Source: CAJBLF01 sp964495905 (GTDB lineage Bacteria > Patescibacteriota > Gracilibacteria > Absconditabacterales > Absconditicoccaceae). From it: a stretch of 64,000 nt of DNA. The stretch's first letter is position 1; every line of letters starts with the position of its first letter. The stretch covers positions 13,904 through 77,903 of the forward strand of contig CAZBWN010000056.1 in assembly GCA_964495905.1 (NCBI GenBank), read 5' to 3'. A program made the translations under genes and the position numbers. The notes under the pieces are model-generated. The model was not told the DNA's origin. It saw only the letters and a list, made by a program, of their open reading frames with translations, and did not search any database. Of this stretch, positions 31,199 through 40,947 are shown piece by piece.

Positions 31199-31504
31199 TT
31201 AATTCCCAGTACCCGTAGTAACAACAGGAGTTGGAGTCGGTGTAACCGTTGGAATCATGCCACCTACAAGCGTATCAAGTTTGGTCTGCATATCAGTAAG
31301 TGTTGTTTTGATAGTATTGATACTATCAATCACTTCGTTTTGAGTACCTGTAGTAGGGACAATCTCTCCGCTAGTCGTAACAGTTGTTGTTCCAAGCCAA
31401 GTGCTTATGTTTCCTGCAATATTCGCATCAAAAAATTTAACATATATTCCAAATCAAAAAACCACCACGAGCCAAAACAAAGTAGTCCAAAGAATTTTTT
31501 TCAT
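31199..31504 (-). CDS. Small anchored protein, paralogous to the GerM-like anchor
   Basis: A 101-residue protein: MKKILWTTLFWLVVVFGFGIYVKFF anchor, Ser/Thr-rich stretch, short coiled coil (EVIDSINTIKTTLTDMQTKLDTL) and a Pro/Thr tail (TPTPTPVVTTGTGN). It shares the anchor and coil with the downstream 30398 gene but has no GerMN domain, so it looks like a partial duplicate retained as a partner. Confidence 0.68.
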
Positions 31505-31569
31505 GATTTTTATTATAAAAAGTAAAATAAGAATGAGGAAACTTTAGTGTTTTTATCACTAAAATCAAA

Positions 31570-33516
31570 TTAAAAAAAAATCTTCCAAAGAAGAATTTTT
31601 TTAATGGGGAGACTTAATAATTTGCGCGTAATTGATTCATTGAAAGAATTAGCCCTTTGTACAGCGCATAAACGGCTAGTTTTACTATAAAGAGAAGTTT
31701 TGTTGGTTTTTTGGTTTCATCCTTGTATTTCGTTGTTTTCTATGTCTGGATTGCCTCAACCCCAATTATCAAAATTAGGACCGTCATTCTTATCAGAAAA
31801 ATCCTGTTTAAGCATCTCTTTAAAGAAGTCTTGAGGAAGTTTGAATATAACTTCAATTCGGTATGGGATATATTGATTGTCCTTTTTCTTTCACGAAATA
31901 GACTTACCCTTTTCTCTTGGTTTTGAATGAATAATTATCTCATCAATAATGTAATGTAAGAGCTTTTTTGTGTCATCTTTATTACTAAAAATTTTATCCA
32001 AATTCTGGCTTAATTCCTTTAACACAGAAAAGGATTTGATATATATCTTCTCATCAACTTGTCATCTTATCTCAATTTCTGTTTTGCTGATTTCTGAATT
32101 TATAGTTGATATTTCTTTTGTCTCTTCAGAGAGCTTTCAAAGACGCTTTTTGAATTCATCTTTATCAATAAGTCACTCTGTTAATAAATCGACTAAAATA
32201 TCTTTTTTACTTAGTATTTTGTCTCTCTTTTCTACAAGTTCACATAATCTTTCTTCTAATCTTCTCTTCTTATTTTCATTAAATTTGGAATTTTTAACAA
32301 ATTTTTCTATAAGCTCTGGCTTTTGAATAAGTGCTTTCAAATTATCAACTATAAAATCTTCCAAGTCGTTTTTTCCCAAAGGAATAACATCACATCTTGG
32401 ATTATGCTTTCTTCAATCTTTACCATTACATTGATAACAAGGACGACCATTATCTGTCTTTCCTTTCCACCAAAGCATTCATCTTGGTCTATGCTCCTTA
32501 CAATGGTCACACTTCAAAAGCCCTGAAAGGATATAATTTTCATTAGAATTTTTATAATCTCATTTTTTTTCAAGTCTTTTTTGTGCTTTTAAGAAAGTCT
32601 CCTCATCAATAATAGGCGTATGTGTAAATTCTGATGAAACCCGTTCTTCTTTGGGAAGAGCCTTTTGTGTGCCTTTTCTTTTTTTACCAGTTCTAGTGAA
32701 ACTTTTTTGTTTATCCTTAACGAATTTTGTTTTATTATAGTATAATTTTCATATATAAATCTCATCACCTAATATCTTTCTTATTGTATTATCTCACCAT
32801 TTATACAGGTCTTTTACTCATCTTCCATTTTTCCCTTGTCTTACTCAAGGAATTGAGACCTTTCAATCGCTTAATCTTCTACAAATTTCTGTGACTGTAA
32901 GTCAATCATATACATACCAATCAAAGATTTTTTTGATAATGTCTGCTTCTTTTTCATCAATACTTGATGGTCTTTTTGTGTCTGGGTCTCTGATGTATCA
33001 GTATTTATCTTGCATCCAAGTACCTTTTTTCATAGAAGAACTTCTTCCATCAGATGTTCTTTCTAAGATTAGCTCCCTTTCAAACTCAGCAAAAGCTCAC
33101 ATCATAGTAAACATAAATCTTCACATTGATTCGCTAGTATTGAATATCTCTTTCGCTGACCTAAAACCAATACCACTCGCTTCAAGTCTTTCTGCTATCT
33201 CAAATAATATAGTGGCTTTTCTGGCAAATCTATCTAATTTATAAACTATTACCGTATCGAAAGGTTTGTGTGAGGTACTTTCTATGTCGTCAAATAATTG
33301 AGATAATGCGGTTCTGTCATCAATTTCATCAGCACCACTTACTGCCGAATCGGTATATATGTATCTCTCTCAAGCAAACTCTAACTGGTCATTATGCAAA
33401 TCAATGTATTTCATAATGGTCTCTTTCTGCAAATCCTCTCAGTACATCTCTGCCTGTTCTTTTGAACTTACACGAATATATAGAGCCGCGCGTTGTTTTT
33501 CTTTTATCTCTGCCAT
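31570..33516 (-). CDS. Large serine recombinase
   Basis: A 648-residue protein. The catalytic resolvase domain begins RAALYIRVSSKEQAEMYG (catalytic Ser in RVSSKEQ). The Arg cluster follows in VIVYKLDRFAR, then the E-helix MMGAFAEFERELI. A recombinase domain (KADIIKKIFDWYV-type, GV...W...TIRKILGDEIYIGKL), a zinc ribbon (CDHCKEHRPRG..., CYQCNGKDGRKHNPRC) and a coiled coil follow. It integrates and excises the surrounding element at att sites. The last 60 residues remain open through TGA-Gly codons to TAA 31570, so the exact end is slightly uncertain. TGA-Gly occurs at MYGEDL and FAGERY. Confidence 0.9.
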
Positions 33517-33873
33517 TGTATAAAAACACATTGAAAAATATAAATTTTTTACGCATAATTATATATTTATATAACTTGAAAACAATTCATTTTCTACTAG
33601 TTTTCATCATATTTTATATTCTTTTGGAAATAGCATAACTCTATTTGGTTTTCTGAAATAAACAGATATTTTTATCTGAAGTTATATTTTTATTGTCCAA
33701 AAAAATTATCATTGTTTCTTGTAATTTCTCTGCCAATGATAATTGGGATTTCTCAGCATACTTCCTCTAATCTTTTGATTCATTACTTAGAAAGCACTTT
33801 CTGGAACTTTTTTTAATAGTTTGCGCTTGTATTTTTAAGACAAATCAATAGTAACTGGCTATCCACCAACTAT
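33517..33873. other. Intergenic region between recombinase and tRNA-His
   Basis: No gene. It contains an 11-bp perfect inverted repeat (AATTATCATTG at 33708, CAATGATAATT at 33738), a hairpin of operator size that may regulate the recombinase. The recombinase's own attachment site could also lie here, but I see no repeat pairing it with another locus. Confidence 0.4.
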
Positions 33874-33950
33874 GGTGGCTGTAGCTCAGTTGGTAGAGTA
33901 GCGGACTGTGACTCCGCCTGTCGCGGGTTCAAATCCCGTCAGCCACCCCA
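33874..33950 (+). tRNA. tRNA-His (GTG), CCA encoded
   Basis: Acceptor GTGGCTG pairs with CAGCCAC, with the extra G-1 at 33874 opposite C73 as in tRNA-His. The D-arm is present, and the anticodon arm has loop CTGTGAC with anticodon GTG. T-arm GCGGG-TTCAAAT-CCCGT is followed by an encoded CCA. It lies within the mobile island beside the recombinase, unlike the second tRNA-His at 46019, which lacks CCA. Confidence 0.93.
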
Positions 33951-33967
33951 TTCCACCTAGTAAAATT

Positions 33968-33992
33968 GAAATCGCATTAGGCGATTTTTTTA
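33968..33992. terminator. Terminator between tRNA-His and the 33994 gene
   Basis: AAATCGC-atta-GGCGATTT followed by T; usable from both sides. Confidence 0.65.
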
Positions 33993-33993
33993 A

Positions 33994-35034
33994 TTATTCA
34001 AAAAACTTAATATCAACCAATGACATACTTTCTCAGTTCAATTCCCAAATACATTCATATTCAGTTCTAAGTTGTGCTCAAAAAGAATTTTGGGAATCAA
34101 CAAAGGAATCTGCGACCATTGTTTCTCATTTTAGCCTAAATCTTAAACTTACCCAGGGAAAGTCTGCAGAGCTAGGAGACACTAACATACTTTTAACTCA
34201 CTCCTTACATTCATATGTTAAATCACTTTTTTCCGCGAGAGTAAGATTGTTTATCTTATCTTTCAAAAGTTTTTCTGGACTATTATTGTATATTTCATCT
34301 CTTTTTTTAATCTCTTCATACTCTTTTTCTAGTTGAGCATTCTGCGCCTCTTCCTCTTTATCTTGTTGTATTTCCTCGGCTGTTTTTTCTCTTTCTATGA
34401 TAAACTCCTTTTCAGAAGACCAAAACTTATTTTGTCCCTTGATATATACTGTTGTGGTTGGCATATCTAAGGCAACAAATTGACTGAAATGAGTTGTCCC
34501 GCTTGATGGCAATTGAGAAGTATATTCTCCAAATAAATCTTTAAAATATACTGTATCAGCATTATAAACATTATACTCCAAGGTTGTTCCAGTTCATTTT
34601 ATTACTCAACTTAAATTTGAAATCATTTGTATTTCTACTTGTGGTGTCTTTTCTTTTTCAATAGCTTGCTCTGCCGTCCGTCTATTTTGTATTTCTTCTA
34701 CATTGCTAGCCTCTCGTCTATCTACTAGAATTGTAATATATGATATTAGTGCCATAACTATGGGTACGAAAAGTATGACAGTAAATATAATCCTTGTCTG
34801 GAATTCTTTGAAGTTTTTAAATCTATTTATGATTTCGTTAAGTGTTGTTGCGTTGCCACCTTTCCATATCCACGCTATCAATGGGAAAGCTAAGGCAAGA
34901 AACAATCCTCAAATCATTCCATTCCACAACAAAAGTATCCCTATAATCCCTATCATTGGCAGTCCTACCACACAAAGAATACTATGATTAAAATTTTCAT
35001 CTAACCAAGTTTTATGGGTTTTGGATTTAGTCAT
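33994..35034 (-). CDS. Island membrane protein with C-terminal VDSQNSFGA domain
   Basis: A 346-residue protein with TGA as Gly. After a cytosolic start are three or four membrane segments (HSILCVVGLPMIGIIGILLLW, FLALAFPLIAW, IIFTVILFVPIVMALISYI), then an exposed domain and a Glu/Lys coiled coil. The last 75 residues read VKSMLVSPSSADFP then VADSFVDSQNSFGAQLRTEY. This pattern (SPSxAxFP ... VDxQNSFGAxxR) recurs in small proteins of mobile elements. Function unknown. It is preceded by a structured leader at 35081-35209. Confidence 0.7.
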
Positions 35035-35080
35035 TTGTTTTTTGATAAAACTAAAAAAGGTGACATAATCGTAAGAGTCA

Positions 35081-35209
35081 CCCGCTAGAGTAAACAGCCC
35101 GATAACCTTCAACAGATACATCGGTCGACTATGCCACCTTGTTTATCCGTTAAAAAATTATTAGACTATTTTGTAGTCTTGGGCTGTATTTATAATTCAC
35201 TCTAGCGGG
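35081..35209 (-). ncRNA. Structured leader with nested inverted repeats
   Basis: CCCGCTAGAGT (35081-35091) pairs perfectly with ACTCTAGCGGG (35199-35209). Inside it CAGCCC (35095) pairs with GGGCTG (35181), and a further hairpin AGACTA/TAGTCT sits at 35163-35179. Nested arms of this quality in AT-rich DNA suggest an RNA or an att/ori-like site. It ends about 45 bp upstream of the 33994-35034 gene start, so it could be a 5' leader on the minus strand. Strand is inferred. Confidence 0.45.
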
Positions 35210-35554
35210 AGTATCTTGAGTGTATTTATATTCTCTAAAAATTCAATTGGATATGATTGCAAAATCATCAAAAACTCCAAAATCGTCAAAATCCTATTCG
35301 CGTATGTGCTACTTTTTTTTCTGTAGGTATGGGCTTCTGAAAAATCCAAAGTTTTTCACATGTTTTATTATAAATTGGATATTTTTAATCTTTATCCTTT
35401 TGTTTTAATGGAAAAGTATCATTGAAATTTACAGTTATATAGTTATAAAACTATGAAAATAGAATACGTGTTCATGTTATATTAATAGACAGTCTCATTT
35501 AGAGAACCCTATAGACCATATAACAAGAATTTTATTCAAAAACCTTTCATAATT
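35210..35554. other. Promoter-bearing gap before the restriction-modification operon
   Basis: AT-rich, no convincing gene. A -10-like tgttatatt at about 35475 is the likely promoter of the operon starting at 35555. Confidence 0.35.
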
Positions 35555-36631
35555 ATGAAAAAATGAACTATAAGAAAAATATGAGTATCGTTATTTTCTA
35601 GTGCCTGAGTTGCAGAGACTTATTTGAAAGACTCGTGAATAGATGTTGTTGTGGCAAATGAAATTGTGAAAGATAGGGCTACATTACATCAGAAAATTTA
35701 CAAAGACACACTGATGATTCAATGAGACATTATGGATAAAGAAGTTTTTAGTAAAATACTTAATAAGTCTTGAAAAGATATAGATTTTTTAATTGCATGA
35801 CCGCCATGTCAATGAGTAAGTGTAGCAGGGAAAAATAGAAATTTAAATGAAATGTTAAAGGATAGTCGCAATTACCTTATAAAAAGGGTTATTGAATTTA
35901 TAAAACTCAAAAAACCCAAATATATTATGATTGAGAATGTCCCTGCATATTTGAAATTGAAACTTCCCCACAAATGAAATCTGGCCACAATCATAGAAAT
36001 ACTACAAGATTGTTTTTGAAAAGAATATAATGTGGAATCCCGTGTTTTAGATTCTTCTGAATATGGTGTCCCGCAAAAGAGAACTAGAGCAATTATAAAG
36101 TTGTATAAAAAATGATTATTACGATGACGACCAAAAAAAGAAAGAAAAATAACGGTTAAAGATGCTATCTGACATTTACCGTCCTTGGAATCATGAGAAA
36201 AATCATCAATACCTCATCATTACGCTAGACAACATACAAAAGAACATGTTTTATGGATGAAACACACGCCAAGTTGACATTCTGCAATTGAAAATCTCAA
36301 ATACTTCCCAGCAAAAAAAGATTGAACTCGTATAAGTTCATATGGTTCTTCTTATAGAAGAATAAAATGGGATGAACCTGCTCCTACAATTACTATGAGA
36401 AACGATGCTATTAGTTCTCAACGTAATGTACATCCATGAAAATTAAAAAAAGACTGAACATATTCTGATGCGAGAGTCTTGACCCCATTAGAACTAATGA
36501 TTCTTTCTAGTTTGCCTAAGAAATGGGCTATTCCAGTCGACACGCCAGAAAGTTTAATTAGAAAATGCCTTGGAGAATGTATTCCGCCATTACTTGTTAA
36601 AAAAGTTGTAGATTGTATTTGAAAAGCGTAA
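35555..36631 (+). CDS. DNA (cytosine-5) methyltransferase 1
   Basis: A 358-residue protein with the C5-MTase motif series: I SLFSSAGVAETY, IV GPPCQG with catalytic C85 (both Gly around it are TGA codons), VI IENVPAYL (E127-N-V), VIII QKRTRAI, a target-recognition stretch, and IX/X LTPLELMILSSLP, GECIPPLLVKKVV. It methylates cytosine in a specific sequence. It is the first gene of an operon with a second C5 methyltransferase and an endonuclease. Two stretches of its C-terminal half are near-identical at DNA level to the next gene, implying recent duplication or gene conversion. Confidence 0.92.
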
Positions 36632-36674
36632 ACCTCACTGATGTAAATTTTATAAAATTTCAAAAAGAATTATT

Positions 36675-37745
36675 ATGACAGTACATAAGAAAATTAAAGC
36701 GATTTCATTATTTTCAAGTGCTGGAATAGGAGAACTATATTTTGAGGATGCTGGTATTCAGGTTGTAGTAGCTAATGAACTTATTGAAAGAAGATGCGCT
36801 CTGTATAAGTATTTTCATAAAAACACTACCATGATTCCCTGAGATATTAGAGACGAAGAAGTTAAAAAAAACATTATATCTTATATTGATAGCGATGTAA
36901 GACTATTAATTGCAACGCCCCCCTGCCAAGGATTAAGTAGTTTGTGAAAAAATAAGGTTCAAGAGCATTACGAATCTGATGAAAGAAATTACTTAATCTT
37001 TCATATATTTGATATAATTGATTACTGAGATTTGGATTATATTTTAATAGAAAATGTTCCTAAATTTTTAAAAATGATATTCCCATATAATAAGGGATAT
37101 TTTACTCTTGAAGAAATTTTAAACCATAAGTATTCAAAAAAATATGAGATAAGTGTTAATGTTTTGGATGCAAAAGATTATTGAGTGCCACAAACAAGAC
37201 AAAGAGCAATTATTAGAATGTATAAGAAACATTTGACATGGGATTTACCAAAAAAAGAGAAAGTTATAACACTTAAAGAAGCTATCTGACATTTACCATC
37301 CTTGGAATCATGAGAAAAATCCGATAAGTATTTACACTATGTATGATTAGTTAATGAAAGATATATTGAGGCCCTAAGATACACACCTACTGGGAAAAGT
37401 GCAATGCAAAACACAATATATTATCCTAAAAAGGAAGATTGAGAAAGAATGAAATGATTCCATAATACATTTAAAAGAATGAAACGAGATGAGCCTGCTC
37501 CTACCAGAACGACCTTTTGCTGAAATGTTAATTCTCATAATAATGTACATCCATGAAAGCTAAAAAAAGACTGAACATATTCTGATGCAAGACCTCTGTC
37601 TATGTTAGAAAATTTCATAGTTTCATCGATTCCTACCACATTATCTTTACCTGATGGAATCAGTGAAACTTTCTTAAATACGGTTGTGGGGGAATGAATT
37701 CCTCCCTTAATGTTAAAAAAAATACTTTTACCAATAACTCATTAA
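36675..37745 (+). CDS. DNA (cytosine-5) methyltransferase 2
   Basis: A 356-residue paralog of the preceding gene: SLFSSAGIGELYF, TPPCQGLSS with catalytic C84, IENVPKFL (E126), QTRQRAI, GEGIPPLMLKKIL. Having two methyltransferases with one endonuclease is usual when the recognition site is asymmetric, each enzyme protecting one strand. The shared GHLPSLESGEKS and HPGKLKKDGTYSDAR blocks flank more diverged sequence, which is where strand specificity should lie. The stop is 6 bp before the endonuclease start. Confidence 0.92.
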
Positions 37746-37751
37746 TTTAGC

Positions 37752-39191
37752 ATGGCACATAGAGTTGAAACTCCCAAATGGATATTATACAGACATACTA
37801 GTGATTTTTGATTAATTTGTAAAGTTGCAGGATTTCTAAAATATGAATGTAAATCGTCAATTTCTATTGAAGAAAAAATGAATCTCTTACATAAATTGCA
37901 GGAAGCTGGATTGTATAATGAGAGAAACCCTGAATTGCCTCTTGATTCTATTAATCACAGAATAAATACATTAGCAAACTATATGTTTTGATATAAAGAT
38001 GTTTTATTTTGAGAAAACAAATTCTTGTTTAGTCCTCTATGAAACCTGTTTTTAAAACATATTAATGATTTTTGAAAGTTAAGTAAGATATTCCTCACAA
38101 TGTTACGATGAATGCAATATGAACACCCTCATTGAGGCAGTGACCCCATATTCCAACTATATCCTTTCCGTCTGATTTTTAAATTATTAACGGATGCAAG
38201 AATAGATTCCAAACTCTTTGTATCCGAGGTAGCATATTTGATAGTATTTATGCAAAGCATAGATAACGCTTCCTATGAAAAATTAGTAACGGAAATAATT
38301 AAATTTAGAAAAAAATCTAATGAGGAAATTGCGCACCTTTTCCGTGAAAATGAACATGTCTATGTTAATGCAGTATATGAATGGGATTATTACACTAGCA
38401 AAGTACTGAAAAGTGCAGGGATAGTCATCAAAAATGAATGAGAGACTATTTGTAAGTTAAAACATGGCAAATCAACTTATAGGACACTAAAAAACAATTC
38501 AGTAGAATTAAATTCGAATGTCCGTGACTATTGTTTTAAGCTATTAGAAGAGAGCCCTTATACGGCAGAGCCCCTCAAACTTAATGACCCTCAAAGATTA
38601 AAAATAGATGTTATTAAGGAAATCTACAGCTATTATCCTACAGCCTTATTACGTGAGATAAAAGAAGAAAATTTAGAAGTAGAAAACATTCTTCAATTGC
38701 CAAAATTAATAGAACAATACTCAAACAATAATGAATGAGAGGAAGCCTACCTATTTGAGAAAGTTCTCACAGAATGATTTAATATGTTTTATAATGTAGA
38801 AGCAAAGCTGATATGATGAGCAGGGAAAACAGACATAGAATGTCTATATTTAACCAAAAATAAAAAATTTGCTGTCGATGCAAAATCCACACAAAATAAA
38901 CTTTCCTGAATAAATGCATGAAGATTGAATCGTCACAGACAACTTATATGATGAGAATATACAATTGTTATTACTCCAAGATATGTGCCATCGGTTAAGT
39001 ATGATATCATTTGAACTCAAATAGTTCTTGTTCTTGCAAGTACATTTGCTGAATATCTTTATAATCATATAAATCAAGAAAATCATAAGATAGATTATGA
39101 AGATTTTGATTCAATCATAACCTGAAATCTCTGAACTGATATTAGTTCGTATATATCTAATCTTACATTAAGTAAATTTTGAGTTGGATAA
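37752..39191 (+). CDS. Type II restriction endonuclease, AlwI-like
   Basis: A 479-residue protein. The N-terminal helical/wHTH part resembles AlwI-family enzymes (TPKWILYRHTSDFG, LFSPLGNLFLKHI, FQLYPFRLIFKLL). The catalytic region near residue 370 reads VEAKLIGGAGKTDIECLYLT then KKFAVDAKST, a PD-(D/E)xK arrangement of D, then D-A-K. The start overlaps the methyltransferase operon closely. Paired with two C5 methyltransferases it forms a type IIS-like system. Family by motif; recognition site unknown. Several catalytic-region Gly are TGA codons, so it would be non-functional in a standard-code host. Confidence 0.78.
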
Positions 39192-39233
39192 TGCCAAAAA
39201 CATTTTGAATAATTATTATTTAAATATAAAGTT

Positions 39234-39713
39234 ATGTCCTTATCTGAATGGTCCTTGTTTGGTATCTCATTAAACACAAGTACGAGCATAATTGCATTGG
39301 TGCTTTTTTTGCTTGTCAGTTGGGTAATAGGATACTTTTTTGTAGAAATACTATTCTGAAGAACATACATCTTTCACTCTTCGCTAAGAAGATATAGCAA
39401 ACCTTGAAGCGTTCTCACTCTTCATTGTGTGATATGGTGAATCATCATCAATGTGTTGTTTCTTATGATATCCAACTGGATACAGTGGATTTACCACATA
39501 CTTCAAAAGAAATATATTTTTTCCTGAAACATAGCCACCAAAATTATTGAGTTTCTTACTTTGAGTGTGGAAGCAAAACTGGACATACAGATGATAGTCT
39601 TTGCTATCATATATCTATTTTTTCTTGGGCTGTTTACATTAGTGGTTGTATATCCTTTCATCAAAATTCTAAATAGAATTGCTAGATGACCTCGTCATAG
39701 ATGATATTCTTAG
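39234..39713 (+). CDS. Four-helix membrane protein at the end of the restriction operon
   Basis: A 159-residue protein with about four membrane segments (TSIIALVLFLLVSWVIGYFF, CVIWGIIINVLFLMISNW, MIVFAIIYLFFLGLFTLVVV). No recognised family. Its stop codon TAG (39711) is the first three bases of the left 20-bp direct repeat of the integrase cassette, so the cassette inserted exactly at, or has modified, the 3' end of this gene. Confidence 0.62.
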
Positions 39714-39730
39714 TTAAAATTATTTTAAGT
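39711..39730 (+). repeat. Left 20-bp direct repeat (putative attL) of the integrase cassette
   Basis: tagttaaaattattttaagt, identical to 44574-44593, with no identity beyond it on either side. Near-palindromic like many tyrosine-recombinase core sites. Confidence 0.65.
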
Positions 39731-40104
39731 CGGCTTATCGCGTTGGTGCGTATTTTTGGACATAAAGTGTCAGGTTCCAAAACAGACCCTCCGAAAATTT
39801 GGGAAATTAGTTGTTATGCCTGTGTAGTTATATAACTTGAAAAAGTGCTCAATCGTCATTATTGAGGCACTTTTTTTGTAAAAATTATTTAGAGAAGTAA
39901 TGGTCGCACATTTTCACCGTTTCATACAAAATGTCAATCCTTGCGAATTGTGAGATATGTATTATCAGAACTATGATTTCTTTATTTTTTGTCTGTGAAT
40001 AGTAGTGGGTCTATTTTTCCAAAAATGCCCAACTACCCAATTAACTGCACATATTCAAGGTTTTTGAAAATATGTCAAAGTTGTTTTATAAAATCAAATT
40101 TTGT
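39731..40104. other. Gap with a bidirectional terminator (39840-39878)
   Basis: Stem GTGCTCAAT/ATTGAGGCAC with T run on the plus strand and A run on the other side. The rest is AT-rich without a gene. It separates the membrane-protein gene from the convergent integrase gene. Confidence 0.5.
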
Positions 40105-40710
40105 CTATAAATCTAACTTATTACACACATCTTTTAGTTCGTTGTCTGTAATTCATAAGTACCTTTTCGTCACTGAAAGGGAAGAATGGTTCAGGCGATG
40201 CTGAATAAGTGACATATCTATATTTTGTTGTCTTGCTTGATAGCCCCAAGACTTACGCATAGAGTGCGTTCAATAACTTCCTTTCAGATTTATTCTATGG
40301 CACCATCAGGAGACTAATCTTCGTGCCATACACGCTGATATTGGTTTATCTCATAACCCCTCACTTCTACTTTCAAATTTCTTTTGACGAAAGAAGAGAT
40401 GATTGGCTGTGTTTTTCATTATGAATGGATAAGTCGCTTTATAAAGTTTCAGTGTCTCTTTTACTTTGGGGGTTATAAATATCTGTCCATTCTTACTTGT
40501 CTTCTGTTCCTTGACCCTGAAATCATTTTTTACATTTCCATTCTCATCAAACACATCGCCCACAGTAATTTTCAATAGGTCTGATATTCTCAGGGCACTG
40601 TTAATTCACAACTCGAATAAAAGCAACTCTCTAAACTTTCAATCTGATTTGAGCAACTTTTTTATTAGCTCAATGTCTTTGATGTCTCTTATTGGCTCTA
40701 CAATTTTCAT
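40105..40710 (-). CDS. Tyrosine recombinase (catalytic-domain-only integrase)
   Basis: A 201-residue protein starting MKIVEPIRDIKDIELIKKLL and lacking the N-terminal core-binding domain, as in a known class of short integrases. Catalytic residues are visible: Arg in INSALRISDLL, Lys near KTSKNGQIF, HxxR in THSMRKSWG, the His in RLNHSS, and Tyr in TKRYLGI. Length fits that class. It lies 375 bp inside the left direct repeat and is the obvious candidate to mobilise the repeat-bounded cassette. A 15-bp inverted repeat sits just upstream. Confidence 0.88.
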
Positions 40711-40717
40711 AGTAATT

Positions 40718-40759
40718 TATTCAATAAAATAAAAGTTTTTTTTATATTTTATTGAATAA
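40718..40759. promoter_or_regulatory. 15-bp perfect inverted repeat upstream of the integrase gene
   Basis: TTATTCAATAAAATA (40718-40732) and TATTTTATTGAATAA (40745-40759), 12 bp apart. It lies between divergent integrase and helicase genes; an operator or hairpin affecting integrase expression. Confidence 0.5.
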
Positions 40760-40947
40760 TAATGGCTGCCGTCTATTTATCAATAGCCAAAATGTCCTTC
40801 CGAATTAGAATCTCAAAGGTTGTTCAATTTAATAATAATTATATTGAATAGAGAATTTAGAAAATGGAAATGTAATGTTAATTGTATTAATAAAGCATAT
40901 ACTTATAGTGAAGATAATAAAAAAATTTTACTATATAAGTTTATATT

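Noticed and set aside
35220..35408. A 62-codon plus-strand open frame
   Set aside because: No ribosome-binding site, odd composition and overlap with the end of the inverted-repeat structure; not supported as a gene.
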